Origin: Ruminococcaceae bacterium UBA1375
Lineage (GTDB): Bacteria; Bacillota; Clostridia; Oscillospirales; Ruminococcaceae
Assembly: GCA_002305795.1 (NCBI GenBank)
Contig: DBRF01000004.1
Span: 34,982-98,981 of the forward strand
DNA length: 64,000 bases
Direction of reading: 5' to 3'
In this document: positions 47,266 through 55,453 of the stretch, one piece after another
How the letters are laid out: every line of letters starts with the position of its first letter
How positions within the stretch are numbered: the first letter of the stretch is position 1
The notes under the pieces: model-generated
What the model was told of the DNA's origin: nothing
The model's database searches: none
The model's input: the letters and a program-made list of their open reading frames with translations, nothing else
Position numbers and translations under genes: made by a program

Positions 47266-49038
47266 TTATTCAAACTGGCTGTAGTACAGCGCCGCATACG
47301 CGCCTTTTTTCGCCAGCAATTCTTGGTGGTTGCCCTGTTCAATGATATTGCCGTGCTCCATAAACAGAATGGTATCCGCGTCTCGGATGGTGGAAAGGCG
47401 GTGGGCAATCACGAAACTGGTCCGCCCGTCCATCAGCTTTTTCATGGCTTTGCCGATTTCCACTTCGGTACGGGTATCCACGCTGGAGGTGGCTTCGTCC
47501 AAAATAATCACCGGCGGGTCGCAGAGGAACACACGGGCAATGGTCAAAAGCTGGCGCTGGCCGGCGGAAAGGTTGGCGGCTTCGTTGTCCAGCAGGGTGT
47601 CGTAACCCCGGGGCATGGTGCGGATAAAATAGTCCACCTTGGCCGCTCTGGCCGCCGCAACAATTTCTTTCCGGGTGGCGTCCGGCTTGCTGTAGGCGAT
47701 ATTGGCCGCTACCGTGCCGGAAAACAGCCAGGTGTCCTGGAGTACCATGCCGAAGTTTTTCCGCAGCCCGCTTCGGGTCATCTGAGAGGTGTCCACCCCG
47801 TCCAGGGTAATCTTGCCGCCGTTGACCTCGTAAAACCGCATCAGCAGGTTGACCAGGGTAGTTTTGCCGGCGCCGGTACTGCCCACCACAGCAATCTTCT
47901 GGCCCGGTTTGGCGGTAAAGCTGATGTTCTTCATCAAGAGCTGGCCGGGGTTGTAACCAAAGCTCACCTGCTGGAAGGAAATTTCCCCTTTGGCCTTTTC
48001 TACCACCGCCGGATGTTCCGGATCGGGGATTTCCTCCTCTTCGTCCAGCAGCTCAAAGGTCCGCTTGGCGGAAGCCAGTGCGCCCTGCAGGGAGTTAATC
48101 ATAAAGGAGGCTTCGGTTAAGGGCTCGGCGGTTTGGTTGATATACTGGAAGAACGCCTGCACCACGCCGACGGTCATGGTGCCGTTGAGCATGGCGTTGC
48201 CGGCGATAATGGCGATCACCACATGGGCCAGACGGGTGAGCAGACGAATCAGCGGGTTGACGCAGTTGGTGAGGAAGTCCGCCTTTTTGTTGGCGATCCG
48301 GTTCTTTTCTGCGGCTGCCGCCACCTGCTCCTGGCTCTGGACTTCGTGGTTATAGGCTTTGATGACGTTGCGTCCATTGTAATATTCTTCCACAATGCCG
48401 GTGAGTTCACCGATGGTTTCCTGCCGCTGAGTGGCGCAGCGCAGATTCTTCTTTGCCACAATCTGGGTAATAATGACGCTGATGATCATGAAGATCAGGA
48501 AAATACAGGTCAAGGGCACGCTGTAATAGAACATAACAATCAAAGAACCGATCACGGTGCCGATGGCCACAATCATTTTCAACAGGCCGGTTTGCAGCAC
48601 TTCGGCGATTTTATCCAGGTCGCTGGTGACGCGGCTGAGGATTTCCCCCGCCTTGTTCTGGTCAAAAAACCGCAGCGGCAGGCGGTTGAGCTTTTGAGCA
48701 ATCTGCTTACGCAGTTCCAGGTTCAGGCTTTCCGCCACGTTTGCCATAAGGTAGGACTGCAAATAATAGAAAATCCAGGTAAAGAAATACTGAATAGAGA
48801 GCTGGAGCAATTCCCGGCCCATATTGGTCCAGCTAATGGCAAAGGAGGTGCCGTCATTCCAAGCGGCCTGGATGCTCTGCCAGAGATGGTCCACCACCAA
48901 TGCGCTGTACATGGGGTTGTAAATGCTCAGCCCCACATAAATCACGATGGACACCGCAACCATAATCAGCCGGACCCGCTGGCCTTTGAGCTGGCTGAAC
49001 AGGCGCACTACGGTGCTTTGTTTTCGAGTTTGTTTCAT
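47266..49038 (-). CDS. heterodimeric ABC exporter, consensus half
   Basis: 590 residues: six-helix exporter domain (about 1-330) and ATPase domain with Walker A GSTGAGKTT, signature LSAGQRQ and Walker B VIILDEATSS with the catalytic Glu. Similar to the YheH/YheI and BmrCD halves that export drugs. Overlaps the partner gene by four bases, so the two are coupled and form the heterodimer. No peptidase domain, so not a bacteriocin exporter. Substrate unknown. Confidence 0.92.
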   Translation of the reverse strand: MKQTRKQSTVVRLFSQLKGQRVRLIMVAVSIVIYVGLSIYNPMYSALVVDHLWQSIQAAWNDGTSFAISWTNMGRELLQLSIQYFFTWIFYYLQSYLMANVAESLNLELRKQIAQKLNRLPLRFFDQNKAGEILSRVTSDLDKIAEVLQTGLLKMIVAIGTVIGSLIVMFYYSVPLTCIFLIFMIISVIITQIVAKKNLRCATQRQETIGELTGIVEEYYNGRNVIKAYNHEVQSQEQVAAAAEKNRIANKKADFLTNCVNPLIRLLTRLAHVVIAIIAGNAMLNGTMTVGVVQAFFQYINQTAEPLTEASFMINSLQGALASAKRTFELLDEEEEIPDPEHPAVVEKAKGEISFQQVSFGYNPGQLLMKNISFTAKPGQKIAVVGSTGAGKTTLVNLLMRFYEVNGGKITLDGVDTSQMTRSGLRKNFGMVLQDTWLFSGTVAANIAYSKPDATRKEIVAAARAAKVDYFIRTMPRGYDTLLDNEAANLSAGQRQLLTIARVFLCDPPVIILDEATSSVDTRTEVEIGKAMKKLMDGRTSFVIAHRLSTIRDADTILFMEHGNIIEQGNHQELLAKKGAYAALYYSQFE

Positions 49039-50780
49039 GCTTCCTGTGCCTCCTTGGTTTGAGAATCATAGATTTCCTGGTAAACCGAGCAGGTTTGCAG
49101 CAACTGTTCATGGGTTCCGATACCCGCCATCTGTCCCTCATGGAGCACGATGATCTGATCGGCGTGCTGGATGGTGCTCACCCGCTGGGCGATGATCAAC
49201 ACAGCGGAATCTTTGGTCTCCTTGGCCAGGGCCTTACGCAGCGCTGCGTCGGTTTTGAAGTCCAAAGCGGAGAAGCTGTCGTCGAAAATATAGAGTTCCG
49301 GCTTTTTCACCAACGCCCGGGCAATGGACAAGCGCTGTTTCTGGCCGCCGGAAAAGTTGGTGCCGCCCTGGGCAACGTAAGAGTTCAGCCCATCTGGCAG
49401 AGAACGGATGAAATCTCCCGCCTGGGCTACGTCGGCGGCGTGCATCAGCTCTTCTTCGGTGGCGTTCTGATTGCTGTAACGCAGGTTATCGGCAATGGTG
49501 CCGCTGAACAACCAGGCTTTCTGCTGCACATAGGCTAAGTGATCCCGCAGGTACCGCTGGGTCATCTGCCGGATGTCCACGCCGTTGAGGCAGACGGCGC
49601 CTTTGGACACATCGTGGAACCGCAAAATCAGGGACGCCACGGTGGATTTGCCGCTGCCGGTACCGCCGATGATGGCGGTGGTTTTGCCACGGCGGCAGGT
49701 AAAGTTCAGATGGCAAAGGGTGTCTTCTTCTGCATCGGCAAAGCGGAAGGACACATCCCGGAAGGAAAGGACTTCATCCTTTTCGTTTTCCTCCACTTCC
49801 GGGTCCTCCGCCACCATATCCTGAATTTCCGGAGAGTGCTCCAACACTTCCCGGACACGCTCGCAGCATTCCAAAGCCCGGGGCAGGGTCATAATCACCA
49901 TCTGGGCCATCATCAAGAAGAACAGCACCATCATGGCGTATTCGATAACGGCGGTGATGTCGCCGATCTGCAAGCTGCCGGCGCTGATCCGCCCGCCGCT
50001 GAGCCAGTAAACCACCACGATAAACAGGTTGATAAACAGGAAGGAAAGGCCGTCCAGGTTGGCGAACCGGCGGTTGGCCTTAATGGAGGTGTTGGCGTAT
50101 TTGGAAAAGGCAATGCCCATCCGCCGTTCTTCCCGCTTCTCGCTGTTAAAGGCACGGACTACCCGCACGCCGGTGAGGTTTTCCAGCAGCACGGTGGTCA
50201 TCCGGTCTAAGAGTTTTTGCAGCTTTTTAAACAGCGGGGCAGCGCTCTGCATAATAAAGAACGCCAGCACCAGTACGGCCACCACTACGCCCAGCAGGAT
50301 AAAGCCCATTTCCATATCCAGACTGAAGGACAAAGCCAGAGCAATGATGAAAATTGCCGGAACCGGCAGCACCATCTGAATAAAGTTGGTGAGCGCCATC
50401 TGGATGGTGGTAATATCCGACACCGTCCGGGTGGTGATGGAAGCAGTGCCGAAATGGCGGAAGTCGTAAATGGACAGTTTCAGTGATTTTTCATAGAGGG
50501 CGATCCGCATATCCTTGCCCACCCGGGCCGACAAAGTGGCGCAGGCATAGCCCCCCAAAATAGCACAGACGCCGGACAGTACCGAGGCTACCGCCATCTG
50601 AATGCCGGTGGCCAAAAGGGCGTCAAAGGATGCACCGGAAGTGCCTTGGTTTAACATCTGCGCCGCCAAAGTGGGGATAAACAAGGCGCCGGCAACGTCC
50701 ACAATGAGCAGAATCACGGTGGCGACACACAGTTTCCAGTGTGGTCTGATAAATTGCAAAATAAGTTTCATACCATGCAT
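49035..50780 (-). CDS. heterodimeric ABC exporter, degenerate half
   Basis: 581 residues: exporter membrane domain and ATPase domain with Walker A GGTGSGKST, signature FSGGQKQR, and Walker B YIFDDSFSALD, in which the catalytic Glu is replaced by Asp. This degenerate site is the known mark of heterodimeric exporters such as BmrCD and TM287/288. First gene after the MarR gene and its leader. ATG 50780 or 50771 are both possible; neither spacing to AAAGGA is ideal. Confidence 0.92.
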   Translation of the reverse strand: MHGMKLILQFIRPHWKLCVATVILLIVDVAGALFIPTLAAQMLNQGTSGASFDALLATGIQMAVASVLSGVCAILGGYACATLSARVGKDMRIALYEKSLKLSIYDFRHFGTASITTRTVSDITTIQMALTNFIQMVLPVPAIFIIALALSFSLDMEMGFILLGVVVAVLVLAFFIMQSAAPLFKKLQKLLDRMTTVLLENLTGVRVVRAFNSEKREERRMGIAFSKYANTSIKANRRFANLDGLSFLFINLFIVVVYWLSGGRISAGSLQIGDITAVIEYAMMVLFFLMMAQMVIMTLPRALECCERVREVLEHSPEIQDMVAEDPEVEENEKDEVLSFRDVSFRFADAEEDTLCHLNFTCRRGKTTAIIGGTGSGKSTVASLILRFHDVSKGAVCLNGVDIRQMTQRYLRDHLAYVQQKAWLFSGTIADNLRYSNQNATEEELMHAADVAQAGDFIRSLPDGLNSYVAQGGTNFSGGQKQRLSIARALVKKPELYIFDDSFSALDFKTDAALRKALAKETKDSAVLIIAQRVSTIQHADQIIVLHEGQMAGIGTHEQLLQTCSVYQEIYDSQTKEAQEA

Positions 50781-50808
50781 AAGTCCTTTCTTTGTTTCAA
50801 ATAGACAG

Positions 50809-50846
50809 AAAAAATGCGCCTCGGTTATCTTCCATAACCGGGCGCA
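50809..50846 (-). terminator. attenuator terminator, copy 2, before the exporter genes
   Basis: TGCGCCCGGTTAT (50846-50834) pairs with ATAACCGAGGCGCA (50828-50815), then six T. The leader stop codon lies 10 bases upstream of its stem. Confidence 0.75.
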
Positions 50847-50855
50847 CCCGACATC

Positions 50856-50999
50856 TTATCGACTATGGCGGAAACTGATCCGCCGGCCATTGCGATGGCC
50901 AGTCCTCCGATGATCGTGATTTTCTTTTGTGAAATTACGGCTGTGAAATGACGGCGGCGAGCGGCCCCAGATGGGCAGCACAAAACAGCTGATAATCAT
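50856..50999 (-). CDS. putative leader peptide of the exporter attenuator
   Basis: 47 codons starting ATG 50999 with AGGAG eight bases upstream, ending at TAA 50858-50856, ten bases before the terminator stem. The product (MIISCFVLPIWGRSPP ...) has a basic, Arg/His-rich second half and no domain. The position matches a ribosome-controlled attenuation leader such as bmrB before the bmrCD exporter. It may not be a functional protein. Confidence 0.5.
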   Translation of the reverse strand: MIISCFVLPIWGRSPPSFHSRNFTKENHDHRRTGHRNGRRISFRHSR

Positions 51000-51036
51000 A
51001 TGGTTTTCTCCTGTTTTACTGCGAAATGTGTTGCAC

Positions 51037-51076
51037 AAAAAAATGGCGCCCGATTATTCTGCAATAACCGAGCGCA
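51037..51076 (-). terminator. terminator, copy 1, after the MarR gene
   Basis: TGCGCTCGGTTATT (51076-51063) pairs with AATAATCGGGCGCCA (51058-51044), then seven T. Its sequence and flank (AAGATGTCG) closely resemble copy 2. Confidence 0.75.
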
Positions 51077-51130
51077 CTCGACATCTTCTCCGGTCGTTGC
51101 GGCTGCGGCCGCAAACCTCCGATGTGAAGC

Positions 51131-51583
51131 CTATTCAAATTTGGATGGGTGAAGTTCTTTGCGAATCAAACCGCTGAATTTTCGGGTGGTTTGGATTAAC
51201 ATGATACGTTCCTGCTGGCTCATTTGCTTCCAAGCCTTTTCCTCCACTCGGTGCATTTGCAGCACATACTTCTCCAAAAACGCCTTCCCTTCTTCGGTCA
51301 AAAGGGCTTGCTTGGAGCGCTGGTTTTCTTCATAGGGCTCCAGGCGGATGAGTCCCTTTTTCCGAAGCTGTTTAAAGGCGGAATTTAGGGTCTGGCGGCT
51401 CAGCCACGACCGATCGCTGATCTGGCTTTGGGTGACCACACCTTCCGAGATAAAAAGCAGCGACCAATATTCTGCTTCCGACAATCCGCAGGCCTTGGAA
51501 AATATAGAGTAGACATGATCCAATTCCATGGACGCCTCTCGAAAAGACGCCAGCGTGTTCTGCGGCACAGTTTGCGGTTCCAT
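51131..51583 (-). CDS. MarR-family transcriptional regulator
   Basis: 150 residues with the winged helix LSEAEYWSLLFISEG, TQSQISDRSWLSRQTLNSAFKQLRKKG (cited as SWLSRQTLNSAFKQLRKKG) and wing LEPYEENQRSKQALLTEEG. MarR proteins usually repress an adjacent efflux gene and release it on binding a drug. ATG 51583 has GGAG seven bases upstream, better than GTG 51589. Upstream in the transcript with the exporter, past two terminators. Confidence 0.88.
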   Translation of the reverse strand: MEPQTVPQNTLASFREASMELDHVYSIFSKACGLSEAEYWSLLFISEGVVTQSQISDRSWLSRQTLNSAFKQLRKKGLIRLEPYEENQRSKQALLTEEGKAFLEKYVLQMHRVEEKAWKQMSQQERIMLIQTTRKFSGLIRKELHPSKFE

Positions 51584-51633
51584 CGGCACTCTCCATTATC
51601 AAAAATCAGATTGTATGAAATCGGATGGTTCAC

Positions 51634-51662
51634 AGTATATACCTCTCCACTGCCATTGTCAA
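51634..51662 (-). promoter_or_regulatory. MarR-exporter promoter
   Basis: TTGACA (51662-51657), 17 bases, TATACT (51639-51634) on the minus strand. Confidence 0.75.
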
Positions 51663-51794
51663 GCCCTTTTTTCCTGTTTCCGGCAAAAAGATGAAATAAT
51701 AAATATTTTCAAACGTCGTGTAGAAAAAACACTTTTTTGTACTATGCAGGCTCATCCGCCATTCCACTGAGCCGGATTTTTACCGCATACAAAC

Positions 51795-51850
51795 TTTAAC
51801 CAAATCTTTACCCTTTCCTTTACCGGAACTTTCAAAACATCCGGTATACT
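51795..51850 (+). promoter_or_regulatory. triple direct repeat and -10 box upstream of the BcrA-type ABC gene
   Basis: TTTAACC (51795-51801), TTTACCC (51807-51813), TTTACCG (51819-51825), spaced exactly 12 bases; -10 TATACT at 51845-51850 without a good -35. Typical of a response-regulator-activated promoter. Confidence 0.55.
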
Positions 51851-51880
51851 AAGCCCAGAAAACCAAAGGAGGTAAGAAGT

Positions 51881-52792
51881 ATGGAAAATTGCTTGAAGGT
51901 ACAGGGACTGACCAAGCAGTACCGCCGCTGCCTAGCGTTAGACAACCTGTCCCTGCACATCCCCCAGGGGGCGATCTACGGCCTGGTGGGGAAAAACGGT
52001 TCCGGGAAAACCACCCTGATCCGGCTGATCTGCGGTTTGCAGCAGCCTACGTCCGGAGAATACTCCCTGTATGGGGTCAGCTGCAAGGACCCGGCCATTG
52101 CCAAATGCCGCAAGCGGATGGGGGCGGTGGTGGAAACCCCCTCCATCTACCGCAACATGACCGCCCGGGACAATCTGAAACAGCAGTATCGGATTTTGGG
52201 CATTCCCTCCTTCGACGGCATTGACCAGCTGCTGGAACTGGTAGGACTGGCGGATACCGGCAAAAAGAAGGTCAGCCACTTTTCTCTGGGCATGCGGCAG
52301 CGGCTGGGCATTGCCATGGCCCTTTGCGGGAACCCGGACTTTTTGGTACTGGACGAACCGGCCAACGGCCTGGACCCCCAAGGTATCATCGAGATCCGGG
52401 AACTGATCCTAAATCTCAACCGCCGCCGGCAGGTAACGGTTCTGATCTCCAGCCACATCTTAGACGAACTCTCCCGCTTAGCCACCCACTACGGCTTTTT
52501 GGACAAAGGGCGTCTGCTAAAGGAAATCAGCGCTGCCGAACTGGAAGCGGCCTGCCAGAAATCCATCCGCATCCAGGTATCCGACCTGCGGGCCTTGGTG
52601 CTCACCGCCCACCGCATGGGGTTGGACTGTCAGGTGCTGGACGAAACCACCGCCCAGATTTCCGCCCAGGTCAGCGTCACCGATTTAGTCCAGGCCTTGG
52701 CAAAGGAAGGCTGTCAGGTGCTCAGCCTCACCAACCAGGAGGAGAGTTTGGAGAGCTACTACATGAACCTGGTAGGAGAGGAACAGCCATGA
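51881..52792 (+). CDS. ABC transporter ATPase, BcrA/lantibiotic-immunity type
   Basis: 303 residues. Walker A GKNGSGKTT, signature FSLGMRQRLGIAM, Walker B FLVLDEPANGLDPQ and ISSHILDEL, the usual BcrA/LanF pattern; the C-terminal third (about 220-303) is the family tail. With the two permeases it forms an ABC-2 transporter that expels or inserts lipid-active antibiotics in relatives. Next gene overlaps by four bases. Confidence 0.9.
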   Translation: MENCLKVQGLTKQYRRCLALDNLSLHIPQGAIYGLVGKNGSGKTTLIRLICGLQQPTSGEYSLYGVSCKDPAIAKCRKRMGAVVETPSIYRNMTARDNLKQQYRILGIPSFDGIDQLLELVGLADTGKKKVSHFSLGMRQRLGIAMALCGNPDFLVLDEPANGLDPQGIIEIRELILNLNRRRQVTVLISSHILDELSRLATHYGFLDKGRLLKEISAAELEAACQKSIRIQVSDLRALVLTAHRMGLDCQVLDETTAQISAQVSVTDLVQALAKEGCQVLSLTNQEESLESYYMNLVGEEQP

Positions 52793-53595
52793 AGGATCTG
52801 CTTTGTGCCTGCTTCTTTCGGCTGTGGAAGGAAAAGATTTTCTGGGCCGCAATGATTTTCATGGCGGCGGCCGGATTCTTTTTCACCGCCTTTCACTACT
52901 GCATCTATCCCGAATCGCCCTACACCCCGGAAGAATTCTGCTTCAACTTCCATTGGCTGATTGGAGTGGGGAGCGCCATGGTCTGCTGCTTGTTTTTGGG
53001 CCGGGAGTTTCAGGACGGCGGGGTGCGCAATAAGCTCATCGCCGGACATTCCCGCTGGAAGGTATATCTTTCCAGCCTGATGGTAAACACTGCCGCCTCA
53101 GTGCTGTTGGCGCTGGGATATTTCCTTACCGCCTGTCTTTGCGGGATGCCGGTGTTCGGGGGATTTGTGGTGAGTGCCGGTGAGGTGATGCTGCTGATCC
53201 TCTCCTGTGTACTTTCTGTGGCGGTTTACGCTTCCCTGTTCACCATGATCCAGATGCTTACCGGCAGCCGGGTGATTTCCCTGGTACTCTGCGTTCTGCT
53301 GGCTTTGGGGCTGTATCTATTGGCCCAATGGGTCGACGGTATTCTTTATGCGCCTGCCTTGTTGTTTGATGGCCGGCCCAATCCACGCTATCCCGGGGAG
53401 GGCGTGCATGGGTTTTTGGAGGTGCTGTTTGGGTTTCTGCCCTCCGGCCAAGGGATGATCCTTTCCCTATACACTCTGCCCTACATCCCCATCCAAAACA
53501 TTCCCTACGGGCTGCTTCCCTGCTATTCCGGAATCCTGATTGCCGTCACCACTGGTGCAGGGCTTTTGGGCTTTTCCAAAAAACGCTTACACTAA
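52789..53595 (+). CDS. ABC-2 type permease, copy 1
   Basis: 268 residues with six membrane segments, homologous to the next gene: both start with a cytoplasmic (F/S)RLWKEKIFW, then FHWLIGVGSAMVCCLFLGREFQDG and (S/T)MIQMLTGSR. The pair resembles LanE/LanG or BcrB permeases. Start ATG 52789 overlaps the ATPase stop (ATGA). No C-terminal receptor domain. Confidence 0.85.
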   Translation: MKDLLCACFFRLWKEKIFWAAMIFMAAAGFFFTAFHYCIYPESPYTPEEFCFNFHWLIGVGSAMVCCLFLGREFQDGGVRNKLIAGHSRWKVYLSSLMVNTAASVLLALGYFLTACLCGMPVFGGFVVSAGEVMLLILSCVLSVAVYASLFTMIQMLTGSRVISLVLCVLLALGLYLLAQWVDGILYAPALLFDGRPNPRYPGEGVHGFLEVLFGFLPSGQGMILSLYTLPYIPIQNIPYGLLPCYSGILIAVTTGAGLLGFSKKRLH

Positions 53596-53611
53596 CAAGG
53601 GAGGAAATCAT

Positions 53612-54451
53612 ATGGCCAATATAACTGCTTCACTCCTTTCCCGATTGTGGAGAGAAAAAATCTTTTGGATCGCCCTGGCTTTTATGTTCGTCTTTGGGGC
53701 GTTCGATGCCACCAACCGCTATTCCTTCGCCGCCTACCTGGAACCGGGCGCCACCTTCGCCTTAGAGGATTACTGCTTTTCCTTTCACTGGGTCATCGGG
53801 GTAGTCAGCGCCGTGGTGTCCACTTTGTTCTTAGGCCGGGAATTTCAAGACGGCACCCTGCGCAACCAGCTCATTGTGGGACACAGTCGGGCGGCGGTAT
53901 ACCTTTCCGGCTGGCTGACAAACACCGTTTCCACTTTGCTGCTCTGCCTGGGGTGCTTTTCAGCTGCCTGTCTCTTCGGAATCCCTGCTTTCGGTGGGTT
54001 CCAGAAAGAACCAGAAACCATTTTGCTGCTAGCTTTGGCCAGTCTCCTCTCTGCCTCTGTTTACACCGCCCTCTTTACCATGATTCAAATGCTTACCGGC
54101 AACCGGGCAGCAGCGGTAACCATCTCTCTTTTAACCGCCTTGGTCATTGTGATAGGGGCTTCCCAGATGCAATCCTGGCTCAGCGAACCGGCCATATGGG
54201 AGGGCTACTCCTACCTAACCGACACCGGGGAACTGGTCACGGTAGAGAGCTTCCCCAATTCCACCTATCTGAGCGGGACGGCGCGAAAAGTGGTGGAAAC
54301 TATCTATGAATTCCTGCCTTGGGGTCAGGGTAGTTTGATTGTCAACGGCGGCGGGGAACACCTGCACTATCTCCCCTTTTACTCTGCCGTGCTCATCGCC
54401 GCTTCTACAGTAGGTGGCTTGCTGGGCTTTCAGAAAAAAGACATTGCATAA
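53612..54451 (+). CDS. ABC-2 type permease, copy 2
   Basis: 279 residues, same layout as copy 1: SRLWREKIFWIALAFMFVFG, FHWVIGVVSAVVSTLFLGRE, FTMIQMLTGN. Six membrane segments, with an extra external loop (about 190-235). ATG 53612 has GGGAGG upstream. Likely arose by tandem duplication of the neighbour and now forms a heterodimer with it. Confidence 0.85.
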   Translation: MANITASLLSRLWREKIFWIALAFMFVFGAFDATNRYSFAAYLEPGATFALEDYCFSFHWVIGVVSAVVSTLFLGREFQDGTLRNQLIVGHSRAAVYLSGWLTNTVSTLLLCLGCFSAACLFGIPAFGGFQKEPETILLLALASLLSASVYTALFTMIQMLTGNRAAAVTISLLTALVIVIGASQMQSWLSEPAIWEGYSYLTDTGELVTVESFPNSTYLSGTARKVVETIYEFLPWGQGSLIVNGGGEHLHYLPFYSAVLIAASTVGGLLGFQKKDIA

Positions 54452-54511
54452 ATCGCCAATCACCCAGGGAGAAACCCTCTCTGGGCTTTGGCATAGAAAG
54501 GAAGAGGATGT

Positions 54512-55405
54512 ATGCTGTTTCTGGGACTGGTTTGCCTGCTGCTGGCAGCCGCCACCCTGGGGCTGGGCCTCAAGCTGTGGCTGCTTTACCGGGGACTAAC
54601 GGAATTGGAAGAAGGGGTGGCGTTCTGCCTGTCCCAAGACACCAACACCCTACTGCGGGTCTCCGTTCGGGACGCACGGCTCTGCCGGTTTGCACATGCC
54701 TTGAGCAAACAGCTGGCCCAGCTTCGCCGTCAGCGGCAACAGTACCAGCAGGGGGACCAGGAGCTAAAGGAAGCGGTGTGCAACCTGTCCCACGACCTGC
54801 GCACCCCCCTCACCGCTGTGTTCGGCTATCTGGAGCTGCTCCGGCGGCAAAATCTCCCCTCCCCCTCCAGCCAGTATCTGGCACAAATCGAAAACCGGTG
54901 CCAGGCCATGAAACAGCTTTTGGAAGAACTGTTCCGCTATTCCGTGATTTTGGCAAACCAGCAGGAGCCGGACATCAAGCCCGTGTCCCTCAATGGGATG
55001 CTGGAAGAAAGTTTGGCCGCCTATTACGCCGCCTTCACCGGCCGGGGAATTGCTCCCGCTGTTTCCATGCCGGAAACCCCAGTACTGGCTTTGGGAGACC
55101 CAAAATGGTTTTCCCGGATTTTCAGCAACATCCTCAGCAACATCTTAAAGTACAGCGACGGGGATTTTCAGGTCTCCTTGACCCCTGCCGGGGAAATTGC
55201 CTTTTCCAATCCCGCATCCAAACTCAGCGCCGTGGAGGTACAGCGGTTGTTTGACCGGTTCTTCACCCTGGAAACCGGCCGCAGTTCCACCGGACTGGGC
55301 CTATCCATTGCCAAACTGCTGACCCAACAGCTGCGGGGGAAAATTGATGCAGAATACCGGGAAGGCTGGCTCACTGTCCGGCTGAAATTTCCCTTGGCAA
55401 ACTGA
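54512..55405 (+). CDS. sensor histidine kinase with a minimal sensor
   Basis: 297 residues. Two short N-terminal membrane helices without external loop, DHp box NLSHDLRTPLTAVFGYLELL, then the ATPase lid with NILSNILKYS (N box), and G2 SSTGLGLSIAKLL. Too small a sensor to see a ligand itself, so it is likely to sense through the ABC permeases, as in Bce-type systems. AAAGGAAG precedes the ATG. Fourth gene of the ABC-2 operon; probable partner of the response regulator at 46547-47209. Confidence 0.88.
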   Translation: MLFLGLVCLLLAAATLGLGLKLWLLYRGLTELEEGVAFCLSQDTNTLLRVSVRDARLCRFAHALSKQLAQLRRQRQQYQQGDQELKEAVCNLSHDLRTPLTAVFGYLELLRRQNLPSPSSQYLAQIENRCQAMKQLLEELFRYSVILANQQEPDIKPVSLNGMLEESLAAYYAAFTGRGIAPAVSMPETPVLALGDPKWFSRIFSNILSNILKYSDGDFQVSLTPAGEIAFSNPASKLSAVEVQRLFDRFFTLETGRSSTGLGLSIAKLLTQQLRGKIDAEYREGWLTVRLKFPLAN

Positions 55406-55416
55406 AAAATGTACCA

Positions 55417-55453
55417 AACCGCCCTGAAGCATTGCCTCGGGGCGGTTCCTTTT
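55417..55453 (+). terminator. terminator of the ABC-2/histidine kinase operon
   Basis: AACCGCCC (55417-55424) pairs with GGGCGGTT (55440-55447), followed by CCTTTTATT; it abuts the convergent spoIVB stop. Confidence 0.7.

Noticed and set aside
50971..51177. 68-residue plus-strand frame opposite the attenuator region
   Set aside because: Antisense to terminator hairpins and the MarR gene end.
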